A DNA stretch of 64,000 nt. It comes from JAWXBG01 sp044375415. Lineage in GTDB: Bacteria; Bacteroidota; Bacteroidia; Flavobacteriales_D; Sanyastnellaceae. Under the pieces are notes generated by a model. That model worked only from the letters and a program-made list of their open reading frames with translations, was not told the origin of the DNA and ran no database searches. Numbering within the stretch: the first letter of the stretch is position 1; each line of letters starts with the position of its first letter. A program made the translations under genes and the position numbers. The stretch is taken from contig JBILMS010000008.1 in the NCBI GenBank assembly GCA_044375415.1, positions 1 through 64,000 of the forward strand, given 5' to 3'. This document shows positions 51,201 through 59,876 of this stretch, piece after piece.

Positions 51201-52477
51201 TTGTAATAAACAAATCTGCGCATACCAAAACGTTCGTTATCCGCGATACCGTCACCATAGCCGATACCAATTCCCTTGTAAGGAATACCTAATGAATCTA
51301 ATGCATCAATGATGTTTTCAGTAAGTGGATTGTCTACCTCATCTGAATCCTGATAGGGTCCTTCGAAGAAGTCAACACCAACAGCAGGAGGATTCTCGCC
51401 ATAACCCGGAGAAGAAGAAGTCGGTTCGTCGTTGGCATCACCATTAAAACAATAACCCAATCCACGCTGAACATCACAACCAACGTAGTCGTCGATTGAA
51501 GTTCCTAAGTCAGCATCCACCCATACGCCGAAATATGTTTCCGTCAAGGTTTGTGTTCCCTGATTAATAAGTACGTAGTTGTAAAAGGTCATGTTGTTTA
51601 CCTCGTCGTTCGAAGTAAATGCAAATGCCTGTGCGCGAACTTCCATACCAATCGGTTGACCGTTCGATTCTGTATGAACATTACCCTTGTCGTTAAAAAT
51701 CCAATAGAAGTTTTGGTCACCAAACAAAGGAACAATATCTTCTCTTGTTCTTTCTGCACAATTGATTTCACGAAGGAAGTCGTACCATGGATAGTCACCT
51801 GATTCCGGTGTATAATATAAGTCTCCGTCGTAATCGAGGAAAGGTGCCAAATACAAGTCCTGACCGGCTGCTACGTTACCCTGAGCCGGATATTCGTTGA
51901 AGTATGCCGGCATTGAATACCCTTCCGGAAATACGGTTTCAACTGTACCATCCAACACAGCATCAAAATACTGTCTGTGACGTTGAGCGTCCTGACGTTC
52001 GCTTACAAAAAAGTCATCATACTGAGTACAGGTAGCTTCATTAACCTCAGCTGTTCCATCATTAGTTAGAGGTCCTGGCCAGTAGTCATTTCCATTTGCA
52101 CGGAAAGTAATAGCGGCCAATTTCAATTGTTGGTCGGAAGATTTACCTCCCATCCACAAAGCTCCGGCATATAGTGCTGAAACTCCTGAACCATCGTCCA
52201 CTTTTGGAACTTCATATGCAGCAAGACTTTGAGCACGATCCTGCCACATTGAACCACCCGTTTCGATAAGGGCTTCAACGTTATTCCATTCCAAATCGCG
52301 CAAACCTGTCGCAGGAGCACATGCGGCTGCGCGCGTTGATACAGCGTTTGTACCATTGTTCTCAGGATGGCTCTCACCACCGCCATCAGTGTTTCCACCG
52401 ACGTACTTGTAGGCATATGCCTCACGGCTGCCGATCGCTACGAATGCAAATAGAACTAATTTCAAAAATCTGTTCAT
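48242..52477 (-). CDS. 1411-residue secreted surface protein with atypical C-terminal domain
   Basis: This is a very large exported protein with a signal peptide (MNRFLKLVLFAFVAIGSREA then YA). The body is Asp/Asn/Gly-rich, about 11 cysteines by eye, with beta-domain-like segments. The C-terminal 90 residues look like a T9SS or FlgD-type sorting domain (CINVVPNPYYAFSSYEQNK, VVSIYDMNGTLVRQYDK, IPIASGTYIIHI). It does not end in the usual KLIVK-like strand but in KWFGVMRPVDLDNF. A type IX route is likely but the signal is non-standard. It is flanked 40 bases upstream by the 1251-aa receptor gene and 44 bases downstream by the PorV-like gene, all one direction. Function unknown. Confidence 0.75.
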   Translation of the reverse strand: MNRFLKLVLFAFVAIGSREAYAYKYVGGNTDGGGESHPENNGTNAVSTRAAACAPATGLRDLEWNNVEALIETGGSMWQDRAQSLAAYEVPKVDDGSGVSALYAGALWMGGKSSDQQLKLAAITFRANGNDYWPGPLTNDGTAEVNEATCTQYDDFFVSERQDAQRHRQYFDAVLDGTVETVFPEGYSMPAYFNEYPAQGNVAAGQDLYLAPFLDYDGDLYYTPESGDYPWYDFLREINCAERTREDIVPLFGDQNFYWIFNDKGNVHTESNGQPIGMEVRAQAFAFTSNDEVNNMTFYNYVLINQGTQTLTETYFGVWVDADLGTSIDDYVGCDVQRGLGYCFNGDANDEPTSSSPGYGENPPAVGVDFFEGPYQDSDEVDNPLTENIIDALDSLGIPYKGIGIGYGDGIADNERFGMRRFVYYNNSSNPIFGEPTTPLHYYNYMNGIWKNNQKMAFGGNGVSGAGVLSDIQADYMFPDDTDPLFWGTRGVATPTNEPWNEVTAGNLPADRRFIQAAGPFTLEPGDYNNITFGVVWARANSGNELASVRLMQEADDKAQALFDNCFEIVSGPDAPEVTIQELDKEVILMLTNDNSLSNNFQERYGEGDDASGFDPGIPEELADGTVLTYDQRRYKFEGYLVYQLANSEVSANDLGDVEKARLIEQRDVRNGITNIVNYNRDAETGLIVPQLMVSGGDEGIERSFQITTDAFAQGDNRLINHKTYYFMVIAYGYNNYQDYDVALEKGQDEAYLASRKGAVGEIAVYAAVPHKVDPEAGGSTIQSSYGDGVPLTRIEGRGNGLNSLIISAESERLILEDNIAAELTYVPANGPVEVKVVDPLRVPAADFELRLAGPIEDGEFIADSMHWELTNIDNNDVYTPYNSFNVESEDVILSYGLSISWGQYTYVKKPEAEHFTDFISGTIEFEDASKPWLLGIQDSEGFSELNWIRAGSVEPDDNTPAEEAIFSDFQDGSSDSPFTDPDEVYEGVLNGTWAPFCLVSYTDVITTSGGDLATLVGVAPTTGSVSGDLSPIAPANISNIKGLNNVDIVLTSDKSKWSRVPVFEAQGIPLLSQKLVDLDDEINGIKMKLRSHPSVDKNGLSVGDNGVNTAEATLNGSQSFGMGWFPGYAIDVETGERLNMGFAEDSWLAGENGNDMIYNPTSRLFSDIGTQPLFGGQHWIYVFKNLRNEVNDDEYMSRYDEGQFIFSQLSDPDLSTANWKKVFRACTWVGSSLVNEDFEMLSPQEGLIPNDVRISLRVAKEYKTFSPSDENTEEPGTSVNNWMPLYRFSTRGLEATTGNSSVLTSVLDCINVVPNPYYAFSSYEQNKLDNRVKITNLPEQCVVSIYDMNGTLVRQYDKADPITSLDWDLKNFKNIPIASGTYIIHIDVPGVGEKILKWFGVMRPVDLDNF

Positions 52478-52517
52478 GTTCTATACCTTTTGTTTCTGTT
52501 AATCTCTTGTTTGCTAA

Positions 52518-55500
52518 TTAAAAATCGAGTCTGATACCGAGGCGTATGGTACGTGGAGCACCCAAATTATATGGATTATCTACGAACATTGAATAATAAT
52601 TGCGGAAAGCTTCGGGAGAATTCTCCTGAGCGATACGCGGTTGGAACTGCGCTGCAGCAAGATATCCATCATCGTCAGGCGTACCGGTGAAACGGTAAAC
52701 ACTAACAATGTTACGCCTGTTCAATACATTGCTCACCCACAAGTAAATGTTGAGGTTTGCTGTTTTAGCCTTTTCTCCTTCACCAAACTTCAAGTTAATG
52801 TTCTTATCCAGATTTGCATCCAATGTAAACTGCCATGGCAAGCGAGCTCCGTTGATAGAACCTTCTGTGCTCGGCGAAATCTCACCGGTGATTGGAGTAG
52901 CAATTACTTGAGGTGTGTAAGGTGTACCCGATCCGAGGTTGGCAATAATGTTTAGTCCGGTGTTTTGGAAGGCCGGCTTACCAAAAATCATTGGCCCGTT
53001 GTAATCAACTCCGCTTCCATAACGGTAGTCCAAGGTTGTTACGATACGGTGACGTTGATCGTAGTTCAATGCATTGATGTTACGAAGATTTGGAAGACCG
53101 GCGTTGATCAAAGCAAGTGCTGTTTGTGTAGTAGATCCGGTACCGTCTGCAAACTGCAACGTATAAGATGTTTTCATCCAAATATTTCCGGTACGACGCA
53201 AGTCATAAGTCAATGTCAAACCTTTAACGGTTCCAAAGTCGAGGTTACCAAAAGCACGGTATGTACTTGGATAAGCTCCTGTAAAACTGCGCACCTGAAT
53301 TTGGTCGCGCATCTCGCGATAGAACGCTTCAATTTTCAATGACGATGTTCTAGACAAAATCTGCTGGAAACCGAGTGCATAGTCAACCGTTTTTTCCGGA
53401 CGGAGATCAGGGTTGTTCAACAACACACTTCTGTTTTCCATGAAGAGGTAGTCAACCGGATTAAAACGATTGCTCTCTGTAGGACGTTGTGTTAAGATAT
53501 CGTAGTGCGCAAAGAAAAGTGCTTCATCAGAAATAGGAAACGAGAAGGCGATACGCGGCATAACGTTTATTGCCGGCTCATAGTCCCTGAATGCTCCCGA
53601 AGCGAGTGGTGCATCCGGATCTGTCTTTAGATAAGGATTAATCTGACCACCGGACGAAATAATCTCAGGATCTGAAACCTCTTGACCTAATGAATTGAAC
53701 CAAGTATCCCCGGTGCGGTAACCGGAAATACTGGTTGGATCATCGATGTCATTTACATACACCACATAATCGTCACCAATATTCGAAGGTCGCACAGCAC
53801 CGAAATCAGAGAAGTCTGTCTCTGCTGCGGTAAAGGCCTCACCAATTACATAAGGATCCTTCGGTACAGGCTGATTTGCATCGAAACGGTCGATCCTCAC
53901 ACCAAGGTTGAAGATCAAATCATCGAAGGCAAATTTGTCCATGATGTAACCCGAAGTGTAAATCGGCTCAAATGCTCCAACCGGACGGGTGTAATAACGA
54001 TTGCCACCTACCTCCGTCGTTTCATTGAAGAAATCCTCGATAGTAGGACGACCGGAGATTTTGTTTCCTTTATGGTCATAACCAAAATAAGAAACTACGT
54101 TGTTTCCTTGGTTAAGTAGATCTTCCGCACCAAACATATCGATGGTAAGGAATTCAGGATTCAAGTTGTCCACATTAATATAGTCGTTACCATTTGGATC
54201 GAGCCCCAATGATTCGCGCAATTTGTAATCGAATTCAAATTGTCCGTCACCCACAAGTTGAGGGAAATAAACGTAGAAATCAGAACCAATATTTACAATG
54301 GTAGAATCAGAAGCATCTAGCTCTGCTGTATGTGAATTTGTGTAAAGGCGTGCCAAATTCCACAATCCACCCGGATTAATCGCGTATGCAGCGTCGCGAC
54401 GTTGTTCGTATTCAAAACCGATCTGAATTGCATGTGAGCCAATGTCGGCAGAACCCGCAGCAGTTACACGGAATTGACCTGTGTTGCTGATGCTGTAATT
54501 GTTGTTTTGAGTTCCGAGATAGCCCCAAAGACCATACGTACCGGGAACACCATCACCATTGATCAAACCGTTTCCTCCTTGAATATTGGTGAATGATGAA
54601 TATGGATCATCGGCCACAAGGAAACTTGTACCTGCATCGATGAATAAATCTGTAGGATCGGAAATAAATTGACCTGTCTGCTCATCGTAGTACAAAGCAG
54701 TGATCGCATCATTTTGATCGAACAAATTAAAATACTGATTTGTAATAGCCGCTAATTCCGGATTGTATTCTGATGGACGGTAATCAATTTGAAGATCTTG
54801 AATACCGGATTGCTCAAAGTATGAACCATTAAAAGCATACGTATTACCTCTCCAGATATCAAAATACCCTACGTGTCCGTATTTGAAGAAATCGTCTTTG
54901 TGTGTATCATCCTGACTACGGTCAAAAGTTTTGCTATAGTCAACCATTACAGAATAGTATACATTTTTCAGGTTTGAAGCAGTGCTTCCGTCACCTTCTT
55001 CAGCAGTAGCATTTTTGAAACGCTGACTGAATTTTGCATAAGCCCTCCAGTCGAAACTAGTAGACTCTTGGTTGTTCTCCCAGTTCATCAAGCTATTGCC
55101 GCGGCTGAAATCATGACCCTTATCAAAAGCAGCATTACCACCAAAAGACAATGTCATTGTTTCACTTGTGTTCACATCGATTTTCGCAACGAGGTTTGCA
55201 CTTTGCGCACCTACATTCAAACGTGTTGGAACACGTTCAAAATTATCTGCGGTTAAAAAGTCGGCATTATATATAGCACCATTTATGTCGCCATCCTCTT
55301 CCACATTCTGACGAAGTGGGTCTGCAAGAAGGGCATCACGTGCGTCTTGTTTCATTCTATAAACGCCACCAAAAGCCGGAGACTGATCTACAATATCTGT
55401 ATAGTTAGCAGAAAGGAAGAATCCTAAAAGAGGAGTCGTCTTTTTGCCTTCTGCATCTTTCTTCATTAATAATGGACCTGAGAGAGAACCCTCTATCAAA

Positions 55501-56273
55501 TTGTAACCATAGCGATCCAGACCAAAGGCAGTTTCACCTGAGCGAAATCCGGATGTGATCAATTCTACACCACCTGTGTAGGAAGATGAAGAGCTACGCA
55601 AAGAGATGTTGATTACCCCTCCCGTTGCATCTCCGATATTCGCAGGAACACCACCGGTGATAACCGAAATTTCTTCGATAGCAGATTTTGGTAATGAGGT
55701 AGATCCTCGAACCTTAATACCATCTATATATACCCAAGTAGAATTAGTACGTGCTCCACGAATAGAGATACCACCACCGGTACCGGCTGTACCAACACCT
55801 GCAACAGTTGTGGCAATACCCAAAGCACTTCTGCTTGGCATCTTGTCGATTTCCTCGCGGGTAACTGTTCCACCCGAAGAACCTCCGTCTTTGTCGATCA
55901 AAGGAACTTTAAATGCAACGATTTCAACCGTTTGCAACTCCACTCCTGCTGCCATTTGGATATTCAGGAATTGGGTTTTACCGGAAGAAATTGGCACACC
56001 ACTTTGACGTTGGGCCTTGTATCCAACGAATTTAAACTCGACATCATAAGTACCAACCTCCAAAGGTTTGATAGAGTACTTTCCGTCGATGTCTGTTGCC
56101 GAGCCCGTAACAACATTACCATTAAGGTAAACCACAACACTTACGAAGGGCAAAGGCTCCCCGTTGTCCTTATCGGTAACGGTACCTTGAAGAGCTCCGG
56201 AAGAGATCTGGCCGAAGGTTCCAATGGCTGTGGTAAGTGCAAATACAAGAAGTAAGTAAATCTTTCGCTGCAT
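52518..56273 (-). CDS. TonB-dependent receptor with CarboxypepD-reg-like domain
   Basis: This is a 1251-residue outer-membrane receptor with a signal peptide (MQRKIYLLLVFALTTAIGTF). A regulatory-like beta domain spans about residues 25-115 (LQGTVTDKDNGEPLPFVSVV). A plug domain follows (about 120-230) with RSALGIATTVAGVGTAGTGG, GGISIRGARTNSTWVYIDGI and GGVPANIGDATGGVINI. The rest is a large barrel ending NPYNLGAPRTIRLGIRLDF, with the terminal aromatic residue used by the BAM machine. No TonB-box could be assigned with confidence. It is the first gene of the module with the 1411-aa protein and PorV-like barrel; ligand unknown. Confidence 0.92.
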   Translation of the reverse strand: MQRKIYLLLVFALTTAIGTFGQISSGALQGTVTDKDNGEPLPFVSVVVYLNGNVVTGSATDIDGKYSIKPLEVGTYDVEFKFVGYKAQRQSGVPISSGKTQFLNIQMAAGVELQTVEIVAFKVPLIDKDGGSSGGTVTREEIDKMPSRSALGIATTVAGVGTAGTGGGISIRGARTNSTWVYIDGIKVRGSTSLPKSAIEEISVITGGVPANIGDATGGVINISLRSSSSSYTGGVELITSGFRSGETAFGLDRYGYNLIEGSLSGPLLMKKDAEGKKTTPLLGFFLSANYTDIVDQSPAFGGVYRMKQDARDALLADPLRQNVEEDGDINGAIYNADFLTADNFERVPTRLNVGAQSANLVAKIDVNTSETMTLSFGGNAAFDKGHDFSRGNSLMNWENNQESTSFDWRAYAKFSQRFKNATAEEGDGSTASNLKNVYYSVMVDYSKTFDRSQDDTHKDDFFKYGHVGYFDIWRGNTYAFNGSYFEQSGIQDLQIDYRPSEYNPELAAITNQYFNLFDQNDAITALYYDEQTGQFISDPTDLFIDAGTSFLVADDPYSSFTNIQGGNGLINGDGVPGTYGLWGYLGTQNNNYSISNTGQFRVTAAGSADIGSHAIQIGFEYEQRRDAAYAINPGGLWNLARLYTNSHTAELDASDSTIVNIGSDFYVYFPQLVGDGQFEFDYKLRESLGLDPNGNDYINVDNLNPEFLTIDMFGAEDLLNQGNNVVSYFGYDHKGNKISGRPTIEDFFNETTEVGGNRYYTRPVGAFEPIYTSGYIMDKFAFDDLIFNLGVRIDRFDANQPVPKDPYVIGEAFTAAETDFSDFGAVRPSNIGDDYVVYVNDIDDPTSISGYRTGDTWFNSLGQEVSDPEIISSGGQINPYLKTDPDAPLASGAFRDYEPAINVMPRIAFSFPISDEALFFAHYDILTQRPTESNRFNPVDYLFMENRSVLLNNPDLRPEKTVDYALGFQQILSRTSSLKIEAFYREMRDQIQVRSFTGAYPSTYRAFGNLDFGTVKGLTLTYDLRRTGNIWMKTSYTLQFADGTGSTTQTALALINAGLPNLRNINALNYDQRHRIVTTLDYRYGSGVDYNGPMIFGKPAFQNTGLNIIANLGSGTPYTPQVIATPITGEISPSTEGSINGARLPWQFTLDANLDKNINLKFGEGEKAKTANLNIYLWVSNVLNRRNIVSVYRFTGTPDDDGYLAAAQFQPRIAQENSPEAFRNYYSMFVDNPYNLGAPRTIRLGIRLDF

Positions 56274-56614
56274 AACAGACAGGTTAAAGGATTTTGATTA
56301 TCTAGGTTTTTTTACAACGGGCGCTAAGATAGAATTTTTTCAAACCGTTAACATGCCTTAACAAATCTCTGCTTTCTCACGTCTGGCGTAGGTTTCCTCG
56401 GATTTTACCATTTTGGCCTCCCAAAAACCCACTCCATTTTCGCGGTTTCTCTCCATCTTTCTGTCCAAAGTTACGAAGAGGAACTCCATTCTGTTTGATT
56501 CTCGGGTAGCATAAATACCGAAAAATATACAAGTCAAAAAAAATGTGAAATGCTTTTAAACCCCAAAAAGACTGAAAAACAGAGGGTTCAATACGAAAAT
56601 TACCTGTTGAAAAT
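56274..56614. other. Intergenic gap upstream of the 1251-aa receptor gene
   Basis: No convincing gene. A reading frame on the minus strand (56377-56658) has no family features and overlaps the small protein at 56615. A small dyad GTTAA/TTAAC (about 56346-56361) and a TATCTTAG element (56324-56331, minus strand) might belong to the receptor promoter, but no -33 partner fits. Confidence 0.5.
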
Positions 56615-56929
56615 TTAGATCCTTTTTTTGCGGAACCAGCGTTTGTACCAAGGTACATTTTTCCCCCACGACTGCTTTTCTGCCCGTTTCAGGTTCTTCT
56701 TCATCCTCTTTTGAGTGGCCTTGTCCTGTAGGGATTTGTGGTGATCTACGCCTTCTTGGTACTTCGCCATATTCTCGGCATCTTTGGCTTTCTTTTTTTC
56801 AATAGCCTCTGCCTGAGCTTCTTCTGCAGTCTTCTGTTTCTCTTTTGGTGGACGCTTTTTCTCCTTTTGTGCATCCATAGAAAGATGGACTGCACAAAAA
56901 ACAACGATTAAAAGAAAAATCCTTTTCAT
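56615..56929 (-). CDS. Small basic secreted protein, unknown
   Basis: This is a 104-residue protein with a signal peptide (MKRIFLLIVVFCAVHLSMDA then Q). The mature part is extremely charged (about half Lys, Glu, Arg), probably one long helix or disordered, with a closing aromatic patch WGKNVPWYKRWFRKKRI. Similar short Lys/Glu proteins ending in a Trp/Arg patch occur in Bacteroidota without known role. It lies 17 bases after the gene ending at 56947, on the same strand. Confidence 0.65.
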   Translation of the reverse strand: MKRIFLLIVVFCAVHLSMDAQKEKKRPPKEKQKTAEEAQAEAIEKKKAKDAENMAKYQEGVDHHKSLQDKATQKRMKKNLKRAEKQSWGKNVPWYKRWFRKKRI

Positions 56930-56946
56930 AAAGAAGTAACGGCGTT

Positions 56947-57837
56947 TTAGTAATATTCGTATTGAAACTTTACGATTTCAATGTCGTGACTTCGCAGATC
57001 GTGATTAATCAGCGCCTCGATCATCATAGTTTCGGTATACAATACCTCAATCTCCCGTAATAATTCATTGTTTTCGCGATATTCAACCTTGAGTAAATTC
57101 CCTATTTCATCATAGAAAAAATCGTCTGTGCGACTTTGAGCGCCGGCATTATCGGTGTACATAATCTCACTCACCCAGCCTTTGTCGTTGTATGAATAAG
57201 CTGCCTCTTTTGTTTTTCCGGACATCGTGAGTTCTTCCTTTTTACTCACGATAAATCCCAATTCGTTTTTCGTAACAATCTCATTGGAGTACAAGAGTGA
57301 GTAATTATTGTAACTGCTCCTTCGGGAAGCCAAAGTCCCGGCATCAGCGTAAGAAAATGACTCTGAATTGATAAGTGTGCTTTTCCCCGCCTCAAGTTTT
57401 TTAGAATCGTGGGATAGATTCTCCGACTTTTCATAATCCAAACGCACTACCTTGCCTTCTTCGTAAACAAACTTGGTAGAGAAAAAGCCTTTGTTACTCT
57501 GCTCATTTCGTATCTCTACTTCTCCCAAATCATTGCGCTTAAACTGAATCGTCAACGAATCCACCAAACTCAACACACTTGTTATTTTATCTATCTGACT
57601 GAGTAATCCTATTTCATTAAAATGAAAAACTAAGAGGTCGGGACGTTGATCTATAGGCCTGTTTGGCCTCTTTATGGAAAATGTACCCGTAATTTTTTTT
57701 ACCTTATTCTGCCATAAAAATTCCCGATTGAAGTACATCTCTTCCTTAAAGGCATTACCCAAACGATTGTCAATAATCTGAGATTCGGTAGTGGGTAGAA
57801 AGAAAAGTAAAAAAAACAGTCCTGCTAATATTTTCAT
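56947..57837 (-). CDS. Exported protein with Rhs/YD-like beta repeats, unknown
   Basis: Translation starts at the ATG at 57837, which overlaps the upstream gene's stop as ATGA; a longer frame to 57900 would overlap it by 67 bp. The 296-residue product has a signal peptide (MKILAGLFFLLFFLPTTESQ). The mature part contains short repeated beta-hairpin units with tyrosine and asparagine turns (FSYADAGTLASRRSSYNNY, YSYNDKGWVSEIMYTDN, FFYDEIGNLLKVEYRENNEL), which resemble Rhs/YD-type repeats. No toxin domain or enzymatic motif is seen. Translational coupling to the YyaL-type gene suggests a shared pathway. Confidence 0.7.
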   Translation of the reverse strand: MKILAGLFFLLFFLPTTESQIIDNRLGNAFKEEMYFNREFLWQNKVKKITGTFSIKRPNRPIDQRPDLLVFHFNEIGLLSQIDKITSVLSLVDSLTIQFKRNDLGEVEIRNEQSNKGFFSTKFVYEEGKVVRLDYEKSENLSHDSKKLEAGKSTLINSESFSYADAGTLASRRSSYNNYSLLYSNEIVTKNELGFIVSKKEELTMSGKTKEAAYSYNDKGWVSEIMYTDNAGAQSRTDDFFYDEIGNLLKVEYRENNELLREIEVLYTETMMIEALINHDLRSHDIEIVKFQYEYY

Positions 57838-59828
57838 CTGATAAGGGCTAATGCGTCCTCCATTTTTTTTGTAGGTGGATGGCACATCGTTCCGGTACAA
57901 ACATAAATTCCGCTGCCCGATGATATTTTACTTTTTACAAGAGGCAATTCACCGTGCACTGTTGATCGAAAAATGAGGGTCGAAGGTAAATATGATTTTT
58001 GAAGCGCCTCGAGATCAGTAATACCATCTCCCTCGACTATCACAAGTTGATTTAATCCAAAGACCTGCCAATTATAGACACGAAGCCAATTGGTGTATCC
58101 TGAAGCAAAATCGATCATCGGTAAAACTTTGCCCAACATGTTAATCGATAATTCCATCCAGGTTGTCTTGTCAAAACATATACCATGAATGTAGAGCATT
58201 CTACAAAAAACACTATTCGCGGCCGGAAGCACATTGTCGCCTACTTCCATCTTGCCCGTGAATACCAGTGTTTCTTCTCGCTCATCCGAAAACCAGAACA
58301 TATTTTGCTTTTCATCCAAAAATTTCTCCATCGCACTTTGCAATAGATCATGAGATCGCTGCATCCATTTATATTCTCCACAAAGCAATCCCAAGGTAAA
58401 AAACGCCTCTATGGCAAAAGCGTAGTCATCGGCAAAAGCAAATCCACTGTTTACCTCATTGGTTCTAACGCGGTAGATTTTTTCTGAAGTCATCATCTTT
58501 TCCCACAAGACATCAGCTGTTTGCAGAGCAACCTCCTTCATTGATATATCATCGAATGCTACGGAAGCTTCGGCTAGTGATTGAATCAACAATGCATTCC
58601 ACGAAAAAAGTACCTTGTGATCGAGGCCCGGACGAATACGACTGCCTCTTTGAGACAGCAGAACTTTTCTGAGCTCCGAAATTTTTATATCTAATTCTCC
58701 TTCACTTATCGATAGATCAGCACAAATCTGTTCATCGTTTTTATCTCGGAGTAAAATGTATTGATCGTGTTCCCAATAACCTTTTTCATTTAACGCAAAA
58801 TACCGAGAAGCAAACTCGAAATCGAGTGCCTCCATATTTTTCAATTCGTCTAAAGTCCACGTGTAAAACTTGCCTTCTACCCCTTCACTATCTGCGTCCA
58901 AGGCGGAATAAAAAAGTCCTTCCGGCGAACGAAGTTCGGTCATCAAAAATTCAAAGGTCTCTTTTACAACTCTGCGATAAATGGGTAAGCTTCGATCCTT
59001 ATAGGCCTGCGAATAAACGGAGATCAATTGTGCATTGTCGTAAAGCATCTTTTCGAAATGCGGAACCTTCCATTTCTCATCCACAGAATAACGGGCAAAT
59101 CCGCCTCCCACTTGATCATATATTCCACCCATGGCCATAGCAGCAATGCTATGATGAGCATAATCAAGTACCTCCTCTCTTCCCGATAATTTTGCATACT
59201 CAAATAGGAAGAGGTAGTGATTGGGCATCGGAAACTTCGGTGCTTTTTTAATTCCACCTAATTCATGATCCCAATATCCTGCCCAATGATCTACCACACT
59301 ATTTAATGTCTCTAGATCAAAATGATCTACTACTTCAGAAGGCAGTATGTTGTTTTCGCGAATGCCTTTTTCCAACTTCGTTGCATATTCCAACACCTTG
59401 GAAGGGTCGTTTTTATGGACATCTACCAAATTTTCTAACAATGAAAGCCATCCCTGTTTTGGGAAATAAGTTCCACCGTATATAGGCCGACCATCCGGTA
59501 GAACAAAAACATTCAGAGGCCAACCACCGCGTTGACCCATCAAATGCATTGCATCCATATACACGTGATCCACATCGGGTCTTTCTTCGCGATCGACTTT
59601 GATGTTTACGAAATTCATGTTCATGTATTCGGCGCATTCGAAGTCTTCGAAAACTTCTTTCTCCATCACATGGCACCAATGACATGCACTGTATCCAATA
59701 CTTACAATAACTAGCTTGTTCTCTTTTTTTGCAAGTTCAAATGCCTCAGTGCCCCATGGAAACCAATCTACAGGATTGTGGGCATGTTGCAAGAGATAGG
59801 GACTCGACTCCTTACCCAGACGATTCAT
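57834..59828 (-). CDS. Thioredoxin-domain/YyaL family protein (DUF255)
   Basis: This is a 664-residue protein of the YyaL/spermatogenesis-associated protein 20 family. The N-terminal DUF255 thioredoxin-like domain (about residues 1-165) opens RLGKESSPYLLQHAHNPVDW and has a CHWC motif at residues 49-52 in SIGYSACHWCHVMEKEVF. A six-hairpin (alpha/alpha toroid) region resembling N-acylglucosamine 2-epimerase follows (GGGFARYSVDEKWKVPHFEK, DNAQLISVYSQAY). It ends YVCTGTMCHPPTKKMEDALA. The reaction is not established; a redox or sugar role is inferred by fold. The stop overlaps the next gene's start by 4 bp. Confidence 0.93.
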   Translation of the reverse strand: MNRLGKESSPYLLQHAHNPVDWFPWGTEAFELAKKENKLVIVSIGYSACHWCHVMEKEVFEDFECAEYMNMNFVNIKVDREERPDVDHVYMDAMHLMGQRGGWPLNVFVLPDGRPIYGGTYFPKQGWLSLLENLVDVHKNDPSKVLEYATKLEKGIRENNILPSEVVDHFDLETLNSVVDHWAGYWDHELGGIKKAPKFPMPNHYLFLFEYAKLSGREEVLDYAHHSIAAMAMGGIYDQVGGGFARYSVDEKWKVPHFEKMLYDNAQLISVYSQAYKDRSLPIYRRVVKETFEFLMTELRSPEGLFYSALDADSEGVEGKFYTWTLDELKNMEALDFEFASRYFALNEKGYWEHDQYILLRDKNDEQICADLSISEGELDIKISELRKVLLSQRGSRIRPGLDHKVLFSWNALLIQSLAEASVAFDDISMKEVALQTADVLWEKMMTSEKIYRVRTNEVNSGFAFADDYAFAIEAFFTLGLLCGEYKWMQRSHDLLQSAMEKFLDEKQNMFWFSDEREETLVFTGKMEVGDNVLPAANSVFCRMLYIHGICFDKTTWMELSINMLGKVLPMIDFASGYTNWLRVYNWQVFGLNQLVIVEGDGITDLEALQKSYLPSTLIFRSTVHGELPLVKSKISSGSGIYVCTGTMCHPPTKKMEDALALIR

Positions 59829-59876
59829 AGTAACATGATTTTTCAGCAGCGAATCGAATCCGCAAGCAAGGTGAAT

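Noticed and set aside
56377..56658. 93-aa minus-strand reading frame before the 1251-aa receptor gene
   Set aside because: No family features or signal peptide; overlaps the well supported small secreted protein at 56615-56929 and the composition looks like translated non-coding DNA.
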